The notes beneath the pieces were generated by a model that did not search any database, had not been told where the DNA came from, and saw nothing but the letters and a program-made list of their open reading frames with translations. Shown here one piece after another: positions 48,353 to 57,359 of a DNA stretch of 64,000 nt. Made by a program: the position numbers and the translations under genes. Position 1 is the stretch's first letter. Each line of letters starts with the position of its first letter. The stretch spans positions 186,001 through 250,000 of the forward strand of contig NZ_FNEQ01000003.1 in the NCBI RefSeq assembly GCF_900100205.1, given 5' to 3'. Source of the DNA: Duganella sp. OV510. GTDB lineage: Bacteria; Pseudomonadota; Gammaproteobacteria; Burkholderiales; Burkholderiaceae_D.

Positions 48353-49801
48353 TTAACTAAATTCGCCGACCTTGACGATCTTCAGCGCATTGGTGCCGCC
48401 AACCTGGCCCATCGGCGAGCCCCAGGTCACGACAATCAGATCGCCCTTCTTGACCACGCCTTGCGCGACCAGCAGTTCTTCGGCCTTCTTCAGCACAGCG
48501 GCGCTGCCGCCTTCCTGAAGCAAATTGTATGCCTTCACGTTGCGATACAGCGCCACCTTGCGCAAGGTGGTGGTCGATGGTGTCAGCGCGAAAATCGGCG
48601 TATCAATGTTGTGACGGCTCATCCACAGCGCGGTCGAACCGGACTCGGTCAGCGCCACAATCGCCTTCACCGCCAGGTGGTGCGCGGTGAACAGCGCGCC
48701 ATAGGCGATCGACTGGTCGATGCGGGTGAAGGTCGCATTCAGGAAGTCGGCGTCCAGCTTGTTGTACTCGGACTGCTCGGCTTCCACGCAAATGGCAGCC
48801 ATCATTTCCACTGTTTCAATCGGGTAGCGGCCCGATGCGGTTTCGGCCGACGTCATCACGGCATCGGTGCCATCCAGCACGGCGTTGGCCACGTCCGACA
48901 CTTCAGCGCGGGTCGGCACGGCGTTGAAGATCATCGACTCCATCATCTGGGTCGCGGTGATCGCCAGCTTGTTCGATTCGCGCGCCATGCGGATCATGCG
49001 CTTCTGCAATGCCGGCACCGCCGCATTGCCCACTTCCACCGCCAGGTCGCCACGCGCGACCATGATGCCGTCCGACGCGTCGAGGATCTCCTGCAGCAGC
49101 GGGATCGCTTCGGCGCGCTCGATCTTGGCGATCATCAGCGGCTTGTGGCCGAACGGCTCGCCGGCGATATTCGCCAGCTGGCGCGCCATCTCCATATCGG
49201 TCGCACTTTTCGGGAACGAGATCGCCAGGTAATCACACTGGAAACTCATGGCCGTCTTGATGTCTTCCATGTCCTTGGCGGTCAGCGCCGGCGCGGTCAG
49301 GCCGCCGCCCAGGCGGTTGATGCCCTTGTTGTTGGACAGTTCACCACCGATCTTGACCACCGTGTAAATCTCGCTGCCCACCACTTTTTCCACCACCAGC
49401 ACGATCAGGCCGTCATTCAGCAGCAGTTGGTCGTCCGGGCGCACGTCTTGCGGCAGCGCCTTGTAGTCCAGGCCAACGCGGTCCTGGTTGCCAAGTTCGC
49501 CGTTCTCGCCCCACTTGGCGTCGAGGATGAACTTGTCGCCCTTGGCCAGTTCGATCTTGCCGTTCTCAAATTTGCCAACGCGGATTTTCGGGCCCTGCAT
49601 GTCCGCCATGATCGCCACTTCGCGGCCGCACTCGGCAGCAGCTTCGCGCACCAGGCGCGCGCGGTCGATGTGATCCTGCGCCTTGCCGTGCGAGAAATTC
49701 AGGCGCACGACATCCACCCCTGCACGGATCATTTTGACCAGTACGTTGAAGTCGGTAGAAGCTGGGCCGATCGTGGCGACAATTTTGGTGCTACGAGACA
49801 T
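48353..49801 (-). CDS. pyk: Pyruvate kinase
   Basis: A 482-residue glycolytic enzyme converting phosphoenolpyruvate and ADP to pyruvate and ATP. The N-terminal TKIVATIGPAS, VRLNFSHGKAQDH, MADMQGPKIRVG, the signature IAKIERAEAI, MVARGDLAVEVG and MSAETASGRYPIE are present. The C-terminal allosteric domain is complete (ends KIVKVGEFS). AAGGA lies six bases before the ATG at 49801. Its leader contains an AT-rich hairpin (49875-49905). Confidence 0.97.
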   Translation of the reverse strand: MSRSTKIVATIGPASTDFNVLVKMIRAGVDVVRLNFSHGKAQDHIDRARLVREAAAECGREVAIMADMQGPKIRVGKFENGKIELAKGDKFILDAKWGENGELGNQDRVGLDYKALPQDVRPDDQLLLNDGLIVLVVEKVVGSEIYTVVKIGGELSNNKGINRLGGGLTAPALTAKDMEDIKTAMSFQCDYLAISFPKSATDMEMARQLANIAGEPFGHKPLMIAKIERAEAIPLLQEILDASDGIMVARGDLAVEVGNAAVPALQKRMIRMARESNKLAITATQMMESMIFNAVPTRAEVSDVANAVLDGTDAVMTSAETASGRYPIETVEMMAAICVEAEQSEYNKLDADFLNATFTRIDQSIAYGALFTAHHLAVKAIVALTESGSTALWMSRHNIDTPIFALTPSTTTLRKVALYRNVKAYNLLQEGGSAAVLKKAEELLVAQGVVKKGDLIVVTWGSPMGQVGGTNALKIVKVGEFS

Positions 49802-49874
49802 AGTATTCCTTAGCAATAGGTCATGCGAACAGTTCCCGCACAGCGCGGAAACCCGGGTTTATTATGGTTAAGTC

Positions 49875-49905
49875 ATCAAATCTGTAAATCTGCTACAGAT
49901 TTGAT
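49875..49905. promoter_or_regulatory. AT-rich 12-bp hairpin in the pgk-pyk spacer
   Basis: ATCAAATCTGTA and TACAGATTTGAT form a perfect 12-base inverted repeat with a seven-base gap, in the 170-base space between pgk and pyk. It has no U-tract. A possible minus-strand promoter (TTTACA at 49883-49888, 18 bases, TAATAA at 49859-49864) overlaps its left arm, so a regulator binding the palindrome could control pyk. The motif reading is tentative. Confidence 0.5.
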
Positions 49906-49971
49906 GCCCTTCCCAGGCATTACCTGGATTCTACTGTTAGTTTGCTACAAAGCACGACCGTGCTATTCTTT

Positions 49972-51189
49972 TTACTTTGCTGCGGCGCGCTGGGTCAGGA
50001 TCTCGACCGCCGGCAGGGTTTTACCTTCCAGGAACTCCAGGAAAGCGCCGCCGCCGGTGGAGATATAGCCCACCTGTTCAGTGATGTTGTACTTGGCGAT
50101 GGCCGCCAGCGTGTCGCCACCGCCGGCGATCGAGAACGCCTTCGACTGGGCGATGGCCAGCGCCAGCGTTTTGGTGCCTTCGGCGAACTGGTCGAATTCG
50201 AATACGCCGACCGGGCCGTTCCACACGATGGTGCCGGCGGTGCCAATCTGCTCGGCCAGGATGGCGGCGGTTTTAGGGCCGATATCCAGGATCATGTCGT
50301 CATCTGCGACATCTTTAACGTCTTTGACAGTGGCGGCAGCGGTTGGCGAGAATTCCTTGGCGGTCACGACATCGACCGGAATCGGCACTTGCGCGCCGCG
50401 CGCAGCCAGCTTCTCGATGATGATTTTGGCGGCGCCGACCAGGTCCGGCTCGGCCAGCGATTTACCGATTTTCAGGCCGGCGGCCAGCATGAAGGTGTTG
50501 GCGATGCCGCCGCCAACGATCAGATTATCTACTTTATCGGCCAGCGATTCCAGGATCGACAGCTTGGTCGAGACTTTCGAGCCGGCGACGATGGCCAGCA
50601 GCGGGCGGGCTGGTGCGCCAAGCGCCTTGCCCAGCGCGTCCAACTCGGCGGCCAGCAGCGGGCCAGCGGCAGCCACCGGCGCGAACTTGGCGATGCCGTG
50701 CGTCGACGCTTCCGCGCGGTGCGCGGTGCCGAAAGCGTCATTGACGTAGATGTCGCACAAAGCGGCCATTTTCTGCGCCAGTTCGTCGATGTTCTTTTTC
50801 TCGCCCTTGTTGACGCGAACGTTTTCCAGCAGCACGACCTGGCCGGCTTGCAGGTCTTCCAGGCCAGCGCCATCCACCCAGTTCTGCTTCAGCTCGACCG
50901 GCTGGCCCAGCAGCTCGGACAGGCGCTTGGCGACTGGCGCCAAGCTGTCTTCTGCCTTGAACTCGCCTTCGGTCGGACGGCCCAGGTGGGACGTGACCAT
51001 GACCTTGGCGCCAGCGGCAACTGCTGCCTTAATGGCAGGAACGGAAGCGCGGATACGCGTATCTTCGGTGATATTGCCGGCATCATCCTGCGGCACGTTC
51101 AGGTCGGCGCGGATGAAAACGCGTTTGCCTTGCAGTGCGTTTTGATCGATGAGGTCTTGCAGACGGATGAAGTTCAGAACAGCGGACAT
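49972..51189 (-). CDS. pgk: Phosphoglycerate kinase
   Basis: A 405-residue glycolytic enzyme. The N-terminal [15 protein letters not shown] (substrate site), [58 protein letters not shown] and the Gly-rich [12 protein letters not shown] and [14 protein letters not shown] (ATP site) segments are complete. It is upstream of pyk on the same strand, separated by a hairpin-bearing spacer, and is likely a separate transcription unit or a partly read-through one. Confidence 0.97.
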   Translation of the reverse strand: MSAVLNFIRLQDLIDQNALQGKRVFIRADLNVPQDDAGNITEDTRIRASVPAIKAAVAAGAKVMVTSHLGRPTEGEFKAEDSLAPVAKRLSELLGQPVELKQNWVDGAGLEDLQAGQVVLLENVRVNKGEKKNIDELAQKMAALCDIYVNDAFGTAHRAEASTHGIAKFAPVAAAGPLLAAELDALGKALGAPARPLLAIVAGSKVSTKLSILESLADKVDNLIVGGGIANTFMLAAGLKIGKSLAEPDLVGAAKIIIEKLAARGAQVPIPVDVVTAKEFSPTAAATVKDVKDVADDDMILDIGPKTAAILAEQIGTAGTIVWNGPVGVFEFDQFAEGTKTLALAIAQSKAFSIAGGGDTLAAIAKYNITEQVGYISTGGGAFLEFLEGKTLPAVEILTQRAAAK

Positions 51190-51261
51190 GGCTACCCAAG
51201 GTCGAGTTGTTGGAAGACCGCTATTTTACCTGAAGCTTAACGTGATTTTTCTGTTATTAAG

Positions 51262-51588
51262 TTACAGAATCAGCCTTAGTGCCGTAAAGAAAGCCATGCC
51301 AAATATGATGGTTTCCAGCATATTGCGCCGCAGTAAATAATAAATCGTGGCAACAACGCCGGAGATCAGCTTCAGATTGCTGGCATCCAGCACCGCCTTG
51401 CCATCTGCCGCCAGGATCAGGTCCGGCGCGACAATCGCCGCCAGCGCGCAGGCCGGCGCATAACGCAGCATTTCCTGCACCCGCTTGGGGATGGTGATGT
51501 GATGGCCGATCAGCCAGAACGAGCTGCGCGTGCAGGCGGTTGCCAGCGCCAGCACCAGGATCACCAGCCAGATTTCCCAATCAGCCAC
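51262..51588 (-). CDS. azlD: AzlD family membrane protein
   Basis: A 108-residue inner-membrane protein with about four hydrophobic helices (WLVILVLALATACTRSSFWL, YAPACALAAIVAPDLIL, ISGVVATIYYLL, IIFGMAFFTALRL). It is the small partner of AzlC in branched-chain amino-acid export. It starts with GTG, overlapping the azlC stop by eight bases, with GGAG eight bases upstream. Confidence 0.9.
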   Translation of the reverse strand: MADWEIWLVILVLALATACTRSSFWLIGHHITIPKRVQEMLRYAPACALAAIVAPDLILAADGKAVLDASNLKLISGVVATIYYLLRRNMLETIIFGMAFFTALRLIL

Positions 51589-52327
51589 GCTTGCTTCTCC
51601 ATTTTTCAGCGGTTTCTTCGATGACCATGGCGGTCAGCATGCCGACCAGCACCGCCGCCAGCAGGCCCAGCTTATAAGGCAGGTCATGCGCCAGCACCGA
51701 CACGGCGCCCGCCACCAGCACGCCGGCCAGCGCCGGACGGCCAACCATCAGCGGGATCATCACGCAAATAATCGCCAGCGTGCCGGCAAAGCTCAGGCCC
51801 CATTCCGGCGGCACGGTGCTGCCCAGGAAGATGCCGGCAATCGATCCGACCTGCCACGAAGCCCAGTTTGGATACAGCAAGCCTTTCAAATACGACAACT
51901 TGCCGACTTGCGGCGCCTCCGACGGGTATTTTTGCAGGAATAGCGCCACCGTCATGTCGCCTGCCACGTAGCCCAGCGTCAGGCGCTGCCGCCATGGCAG
52001 ATGGGAAAAGTGCGGCGCCAGCAGTGCAGAGAAGATGACGAAGCGCAAGTTGACCACCACCGCCGTCAGGAAAATCACCCAGATCGGCGCATCGGCAGCG
52101 ATCAGCGGCAATGCCGCCAGCTGCGCGGAGCCGGCAAACACCACCAGCGTCATGCCCAGCGCCTGCGGTATCGTCAACCCGGACTTGACCATGGCGATGC
52201 CCACCACCAGGCCCCAGGCACCAATGCCAAACAGCGATGGCATGCCGGTCTTGACGCCTTCGCGCCACGAAGGTTCGTGGTGGGCGGCGACGCAGGGCGC
52301 CGTGGCAGTGCTACTGATTTCGCTCAT
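51581..52327 (-). CDS. azlC: AzlC family branched-chain amino-acid exporter subunit
   Basis: A 248-residue inner-membrane permease. After a short cytoplasmic tail, REGVKTGMPSLFGIGAWGLV begins the AzlC domain, and FAGSAQLAALPLIAADAPIW and NLRFVIFSALLAPHFSHLP are characteristic. With AzlD it is expected to export leucine, isoleucine or valine (and toxic analogues). The start is uncertain: ATG 52327 is used, while GTG 52351 and ATG 52342 are in frame. No Lrp-type regulator is adjacent. Confidence 0.9.
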   Translation of the reverse strand: MSEISSTATAPCVAAHHEPSWREGVKTGMPSLFGIGAWGLVVGIAMVKSGLTIPQALGMTLVVFAGSAQLAALPLIAADAPIWVIFLTAVVVNLRFVIFSALLAPHFSHLPWRQRLTLGYVAGDMTVALFLQKYPSEAPQVGKLSYLKGLLYPNWASWQVGSIAGIFLGSTVPPEWGLSFAGTLAIICVMIPLMVGRPALAGVLVAGAVSVLAHDLPYKLGLLAAVLVGMLTAMVIEETAEKWRSKRG

Positions 52328-52461
52328 GGATGGTTGTGGCATTCCTGCCACATGAAGGGCCAGGCCGGTGTTGTAGAGGCGCTATTTTACCGACGATTTT
52401 TGCTCCATGCGCGAATCCGTTAAAATCGTGCTTTTCTCTTAGCCATCCGGAGCCACAAGAA

Positions 52462-52659
52462 ATGACCCAAGCAAACGCCGTTACCGCCGTAGAACTCGAT
52501 GGCAAAGATCTGCCGGCACACTGCCCGAACCCAGCCATGCCACTGTGGTCGTCGCACCCGCGCGTCTTCCTGGAATTTGACGCCCACGGCGTTGCCAAAT
52601 GCCCGTACTGCGGCACGGCTTACAAGCTGAAGCCAGGCACGGTTGTGGGCCACCACTAA
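52462..52659 (+). CDS. Small CHCC zinc-finger protein
   Basis: A 65-residue protein. The likely zinc ligands are the Cys in PAHCPNP, the His in SSHPRVFLEFD and both Cys in KCPYCGTAYKL, the C-H-C-C set of the zf-CHCC domain that is related to the NDUFS6 / 13-kDa complex I subunit. In proteobacteria it is a small conserved protein of unclear role. GGAG lies nine bases before the ATG. It is followed after 13 bases by an NTF2-like gene on the same strand. Confidence 0.9.
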   Translation: MTQANAVTAVELDGKDLPAHCPNPAMPLWSSHPRVFLEFDAHGVAKCPYCGTAYKLKPGTVVGHH

Positions 52660-52672
52660 TCAAGCCGCCGCC

Positions 52673-53095
52673 ATGCCGACCAAGAAGACGCATAACGGTA
52701 GCGCCGCAGAAACCGAAGCGGCCTTTTACGACGCCCTCAACCGCGCCGACCTGGATGCGCTGATGGCGCTGTGGGCGGACGATGACGAAATCGTCTGCGT
52801 CCACCCGGGCGGCCAGCGGCTGATCGGCCACGCCGCCATCCGCAGTTCCTGGGCGGCCATTCTTGAGCATGGCGGGCTGCACATCCTGCCCTCCTCGCTG
52901 CACGAAACGCATACATTGATGAGTTCGGTCCACGTGGTGATCGAAGGCGCCACCGCCGCCAGTGGCGAGCCGGCGCATTTGATCGCCACCAATGTCTATG
53001 CAAAAATGCCGAAAGGCTGGCGCATCGTGCTGCATCATGTATCGATTGCGCCAGGCCCGGCGCCGATAGAATCACACGCACAAATCCTGCACTAA
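52673..53095 (+). CDS. NTF2-like / SnoaL-type protein
   Basis: A 140-residue protein with the SnoaL_3/DUF4440-like pattern. An early helix (AAETEAAFYDALNRADLDALMALW) leads to DDDEIVCVHPGGQRLIGHAAIRSSW (in two parts), and four strands end in GWRIVLHHVSIAPG. Such folds bind small ligands or act as small isomerases; no active site can be read. It is the second of a plus-strand run (zinc finger, NTF2-like, YheT, unknown) that may be one operon. Confidence 0.85.
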   Translation: MPTKKTHNGSAAETEAAFYDALNRADLDALMALWADDDEIVCVHPGGQRLIGHAAIRSSWAAILEHGGLHILPSSLHETHTLMSSVHVVIEGATAASGEPAHLIATNVYAKMPKGWRIVLHHVSIAPGPAPIESHAQILH

Positions 53096-53103
53096 GCCCT
53101 GCC

Positions 53104-54066
53104 GTGAAGTACACCGCGCCGTTCTGGCTGCCTAGCGGCCACCTGCAAACCATTTATCCGGCGATTGCCGTCAGCAAGCCGCCGGTAAAGTTCCGGCGCG
53201 AGCGCTGGGATGCGCCGGACGGCGACTTCATCGACGTCGATTTTGTCGATGGCAAGCCAGGCCAGCCTTTTGTCGTGCTATTCCACGGCCTCGAAGGTTC
53301 TTCCGACAGCCATTACGCGCGCGCACTCATGGCCGACGTGCAGGCGCGCGGCTGGTCCGGCGCAGTGCCGCACTTCCGCGGCTGCTCGGGCGAAGCCAAC
53401 CGCGCACCGCGCTTCTACCACTCGGGCGACGCTGCCGAGATCGACTGGGTGATCCGCCGCCTGCACACCCGCCACGCCGGCGCCGGCGCCGGCAAGCATG
53501 GAAAGTTCTACGCCACCGGCGTTTCGCTGGGCGGCAACGCGCTGCTGCGCTGGCTGGGCGAATCGCAGCACCAGGCCGATTTCGTTGATGCCGCCTGCGC
53601 AGTGTCGGCGCCGCTGGACCTGGCGCAAGGTGGCGTGTCGCTGTCGAGCGGCTTCAATATGCTCTACACGCGCATGTTCCTGCAAACGCTGAAGCCCAAG
53701 TGCGTAGCCAAACTACAGCAATTCCCCGGCCTGTTCGACCTCGATGCGCTGCACGCCGCGCGCGACCTGTACGCCTTCGACAACGTCGTCACCGCGCCGC
53801 TGCACGGCTACCGCGATACTGATGACTACTGGAACCGCGCCAGCGCCAAGCACGTGTTGAACGATATTACCGTGCCGACGCTGGTGCTGAACGCCAGGAA
53901 CGATCCGTTCCTGCCGGGCCGCCATTTGCCGCAGCGTGCGTCATCGCGCGTGGTATTGGACTATCCTGAGCACGGCGGCCATGTCGGCTTTGCCGTCGGC
54001 GGTCCGCCGGGCAGCATCAACTGGCTGCCGAAAAAGCTGATTACTTTCCTCGAACAACATGGATGA
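53104..54066 (+). CDS. YheT-family alpha/beta hydrolase
   Basis: A 320-residue hydrolase. The N-terminal FWLPSGHLQTIYPAI and VVLFHGLEGSSDSHYARALM are diagnostic for the YheT/EMB8-like family. The nucleophile is in GVSLGGNALLRWLGE (about 137-150), and the Asp and His are in NARNDPFLPG and PEHGGHVGFA. Substrate unknown; members are thought to be short-chain esterases. A GTG at 53104 is used as start as no ATG lies near the conserved N-terminus. It overlaps the next gene by eight bases. Confidence 0.9.
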   Translation: MKYTAPFWLPSGHLQTIYPAIAVSKPPVKFRRERWDAPDGDFIDVDFVDGKPGQPFVVLFHGLEGSSDSHYARALMADVQARGWSGAVPHFRGCSGEANRAPRFYHSGDAAEIDWVIRRLHTRHAGAGAGKHGKFYATGVSLGGNALLRWLGESQHQADFVDAACAVSAPLDLAQGGVSLSSGFNMLYTRMFLQTLKPKCVAKLQQFPGLFDLDALHAARDLYAFDNVVTAPLHGYRDTDDYWNRASAKHVLNDITVPTLVLNARNDPFLPGRHLPQRASSRVVLDYPEHGGHVGFAVGGPPGSINWLPKKLITFLEQHG

Positions 54067-54649
54067 CATCGTCAAACAGGCGCTGGCCAAATGGCCCAAT
54101 GTGCCTCACTGCTACGGCTGGCTGGGGCTGGACGCGCGCGGCCACTGGCGCATGCGCGACGAGCGTGCCCAGCACCTCAACCTGCCGGGCGACAAGCTGA
54201 GCAACGCCGCGCTGGTCGGCTTCATCACGCGCAATTACGCAGCCGATGAACGCGGCTGCTGGTATTTCCAGAATGGCCCGCAGCGTGTCTATGTGCAGCT
54301 GGAAGCGACGCCATACATCGTGCGCACCGATCCGTCCGCCGGCTTGCTGCTGCACACCGGCGCAGCGCTCGGCCCGCCCGATGCGGTGCTGCTGACCAGC
54401 GACGGCACGCTGATCTTGTGCAGCGGCGATGTGGTCGCCCAGCTCGACGACCGCGACTTCGCCGACGTGCTGCCGCGTCTGCTGCTGGAAGGCGCGCCGG
54501 TCGGCGATGAGGTCTTGCTGGAATGGATGGCAGGCGACGCACAAGGCGTGCTCAGCCTGGATGGTGTAGCGATCGAGCGCATCGCCGCCGATCAGCTGGC
54601 GACACGCTTCGGCTTTGTCAGCGTACCGTCGGCCCCGACGGCAGCGTAG
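54059..54649 (+). CDS. Conserved protein of unknown function (DUF-type)
   Basis: A 196-residue soluble protein. Trp-rich N-terminal segments (WPNVPHCYGWLGLDARGHWRM in two parts) and GCWYFQNGPQRVYVQLE look like a conserved betaproteobacterial family of unknown function. There is no signal peptide, TM helix or known catalytic motif. It overlaps the YheT hydrolase gene by eight bases, which suggests coupled translation. Its last 32 bases overlap the 3' end of the convergent metalloprotease gene. Confidence 0.8.
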   Translation: MDDIVKQALAKWPNVPHCYGWLGLDARGHWRMRDERAQHLNLPGDKLSNAALVGFITRNYAADERGCWYFQNGPQRVYVQLEATPYIVRTDPSAGLLLHTGAALGPPDAVLLTSDGTLILCSGDVVAQLDDRDFADVLPRLLLEGAPVGDEVLLEWMAGDAQGVLSLDGVAIERIAADQLATRFGFVSVPSAPTAA

Positions 54650-56333
54650 GATCGGTCATCTTGCGCAGGCGGTCGAGCGGGCTGGCGTAGGGATTGAAGC
54701 GATCATCATCGTCGGTCGCGGACTTCATCTCCGCCTTGAAGGCCGGGCGTGACTCGGCCAACTCCTTCTTGCCCTTGTCGCCCATCGCCTCGCGGCGTGC
54801 CGCCTGCCACTCACGCTCGCGCGCATCGATCAGCGACTGGTCATAGAACGACGCATCGGGCGACTTGCGCGCATAGCCCAGCTGGTCCAGCGCGGCCATC
54901 ACGCCGCCTTGCAGGTTGTACGATTCCGCCAGCGCAATATGCTGCAAGGCCAGCTTGCCCTGCTTGGAATACACCTGTGCCAGCAAATCGTAGGCTTCGA
55001 TATCTTCGCGATACAACTGCACCTGATCGCGCAGGTAGACGCCAGCCTCCTCCAGCTTGTCGGCCTTCAGCAAGGCCTCGCCGTACTGATGGGCGATGCC
55101 GCGCGACAGCGGGAATTTCTGCCGGGCCGCATCGGCCTCTTCCACCGCCTTGGCCAGCATTGCCTTGTTATCCGGCTGCGCCAGCTTGATCTCGATCGAC
55201 GTCGCGGCAAAGATGGACTCTGCCTTGCTGCGCGGGCCAGCGCTGAAGACGCCGGCCGGCGGCGGACGGTTGACGGTCTCGTGCGCCTTGTCCAGCCAGC
55301 TTTGCGCGGCGACGGTGTCGCCCTGCTTCATGCTGAGGAAGGCCATGCCGTACTGGCCGGCGGTCTTCTGCTGCCAGCTGTCCTGCTTGATCTGGTTCTC
55401 GAAGAAGGTTTTGGATTCGCTATAACCGTTGCTGCTCTGATCCTGCAACACACGGGCGCGCGAACGCACCAGGAAAAAGTCCAGGCTGTCGGAACGCTGC
55501 TTGTACGGATGTTCGCGGATACGCGCCTGGATATCGGCGATACGTTCGGCTGGCAGCGGGTGGGTAAGCAGCCAGGCTGGCACCAGGTCGCTGTAGTTCT
55601 TGGTTGACGCCTGCATCTGCTGGAAGAAGGCCACCATGCCCGAGGTATCGAAACCTGCCTCGCCCATGATCTGCAAGCCGATACGGTCAGCCTCGCGTTC
55701 GGCTTCGCGGCCAAAGTTCAGCTGCCGCTGGATCGCCACACCCTGGCCACCGAGAAACACGCCCATGGCCGCATCGCCACCGGCGCGCGACGCCAGCGCC
55801 GCCAGGATCATCGCCGCCAGCGGAATCAGCGCGTCCTGTTTCTGCTGGCCGATGGAACGGGCGATGTGGCGCTGCACCACGTGGCCGATCTCGTGGCCCA
55901 GCACAGACGCCAGTTCGGACTCATTCTGCGCCTGCAACAGCAGTTGCGAGTGCACGGCGATGAAACCGCCGGGCAGCGCGAACGCGTTCAGCTGCGGATC
56001 ACGCACCACAAAGAAAAAGTAATCGTACTTGGCCTCACCGCGTGCGCCCGGACGGGCGTCCACCAGCGTGTTGCCGAAGGTATTCATGTACTCCAGGATC
56101 GGGCCGTCGTCGAGATAATCGCGGTCACGGCGGATATCGCGCATGATTTCCTCGCCGATCTTGCGCTCCATCAGCGGTGACAGGTCCTGGCTCTCGGTGC
56201 CGCCCAGCGAAGGCAAGTTCGGAATCCGGGCGGGCGCGATCGTGTTCTGCGCCATGGCCACCGGCATGGCGAGCAGCAGGGCCGCAGCGACAGCGCGCAT
56301 GCGGCCAGAGTAAGAGGAGCGTTTTGCATTCAC
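54618..56333 (-). CDS. M48 metalloprotease with TPR region (BepA-like)
   Basis: A 571-residue periplasmic zinc protease. A signal peptide (MRAVAAALLLAMPVAMAQ) is followed by the M48 domain with HEIGH (His about 147) and a third ligand Glu in REAEREADRIG. The C-terminal half (about 310-520) is helical and repeat-like, as in the TPR domain of BepA (YfgC), which handles outer-membrane protein assembly and LptD folding. GTG at 56333 is used; an ATG at 56300 directly at the signal peptide is an alternative. It is convergent with the preceding gene. Confidence 0.92.
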   Translation of the reverse strand: MNAKRSSYSGRMRAVAAALLLAMPVAMAQNTIAPARIPNLPSLGGTESQDLSPLMERKIGEEIMRDIRRDRDYLDDGPILEYMNTFGNTLVDARPGARGEAKYDYFFFVVRDPQLNAFALPGGFIAVHSQLLLQAQNESELASVLGHEIGHVVQRHIARSIGQQKQDALIPLAAMILAALASRAGGDAAMGVFLGGQGVAIQRQLNFGREAEREADRIGLQIMGEAGFDTSGMVAFFQQMQASTKNYSDLVPAWLLTHPLPAERIADIQARIREHPYKQRSDSLDFFLVRSRARVLQDQSSNGYSESKTFFENQIKQDSWQQKTAGQYGMAFLSMKQGDTVAAQSWLDKAHETVNRPPPAGVFSAGPRSKAESIFAATSIEIKLAQPDNKAMLAKAVEEADAARQKFPLSRGIAHQYGEALLKADKLEEAGVYLRDQVQLYREDIEAYDLLAQVYSKQGKLALQHIALAESYNLQGGVMAALDQLGYARKSPDASFYDQSLIDAREREWQAARREAMGDKGKKELAESRPAFKAEMKSATDDDDRFNPYASPLDRLRKMTDPTLPSGPTVR

Positions 56334-56403
56334 GGTGATATGATAGCCGCAACTTGGGCACGAAAACTTAGTGCCACATTATGACTCATTTTAAGCAGCT
56401 ATC

Positions 56404-56889
56404 ATGACCACCGACCACCTGACCCATTTTGACGCCACCGGACAAGCCCACATGGTCGACGTTGGCGCCAAGGCGGAAACCCACCGCATCGCGCTGGCCA
56501 GCGGCTCGATCCGCATGAAGCCGGAGACACTGGCCATCATCCTCAGCGGCACGGCCAAGAAAGGCGACGTGCTCGGCATCGCCCGCATCGCCGCCATCAT
56601 GGCCTCCAAGCGCACCAGCGACCTGATCCCGCTATGCCACCCGCTGGCCCTGACCCGCGTAGCCGTCGACTTCGAAACCGACGAAGCCAACGCCAGCGTC
56701 CACTGCAAGGCGCAAGTCGAAACCTACGGCAAGACCGGCGTCGAAATGGAAGCCCTCACCGCCGTCCAGGTCGGCCTGCTGACCATTTACGACATGTGTA
56801 AAGCCGTGGATCGCGGCATGGTCATGTCCAACATCCGCGTCACCGAAAAGCACGGCGGCAAGTCGGGCGACTGGAGCGCGACCAGCTAA
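56404..56889 (+). CDS. moaC: Cyclic pyranopterin monophosphate synthase
   Basis: A 161-residue molybdenum-cofactor enzyme that forms cPMP from the MoaA product. The family marks are [32 protein letters not shown] (in parts), [25 protein letters not shown] and [11 protein letters not shown], including the catalytic Lys/Asp. It stands alone; moaA and the other moa genes are not in the window. It is divergent from the protease gene. Confidence 0.96.
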   Translation: MTTDHLTHFDATGQAHMVDVGAKAETHRIALASGSIRMKPETLAIILSGTAKKGDVLGIARIAAIMASKRTSDLIPLCHPLALTRVAVDFETDEANASVHCKAQVETYGKTGVEMEALTAVQVGLLTIYDMCKAVDRGMVMSNIRVTEKHGGKSGDWSATS

Positions 56890-56921
56890 GTGCGGCTATG
56901 CCAATTTTTTGGGATAGTGGT

Positions 56922-57359
56922 TTATAGGCGGCTATCGACAAAGCTAGCCAGGACTTCATCGAATGATCTGATGGGATCGACGTGTGCATCAATAGCGATG
57001 GAATAGATGCCCGCGTCATCCAGCATCGCTCTGATAGCGGGCGGAAGAAACGCACTGGTAACCAACACAACAGCTACCTTATGCACTGGCTTATCAAATA
57101 ACAGCTTTAGTTTTTTCATCGCTTTTAACGACAAAATTGAGGCGGCAGGCACAGAGCTAACGCTTGATCCTCCCTTCACCTCTACCGCCAAAGCTTGGCT
57201 AGTTCGACTGTTATACAGTAGCGCATCAGGCGTTTCCAGAATGACCGACCGATCAAGGTTACCTCTTAAGGCGGCGATAAATTCCAACTCCGGGTAGTTA
57301 TCCTCCACGTGCTGGCGCAGCCTTTTGATGAAATCCACTTCAAAGTTAGACGTCTTCAT
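56922..57359 (-). CDS. PD-(D/E)XK nuclease-like protein of unknown role
   Basis: A 145-residue protein I cannot assign to a named family. Residues about 42-64 contain TPDALLYN, then ALAVEVKGG, the PD...(E)xK core of the PD-(D/E)XK nuclease fold, preceded by a helix with Glu (PELEFIAALRGN). The C-terminal half has hydrophobic strands (KVAVVLVTSAFLPP). GGAAG precedes the ATG. It overlaps the upstream membrane-protein gene by 14 bases. GC content is visibly lower than in all neighbours, which suggests acquisition by transfer. Nuclease activity is inference from the motif. Confidence 0.72.
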   Translation of the reverse strand: MKTSNFEVDFIKRLRQHVEDNYPELEFIAALRGNLDRSVILETPDALLYNSRTSQALAVEVKGGSSVSSVPAASILSLKAMKKLKLLFDKPVHKVAVVLVTSAFLPPAIRAMLDDAGIYSIAIDAHVDPIRSFDEVLASFVDSRL

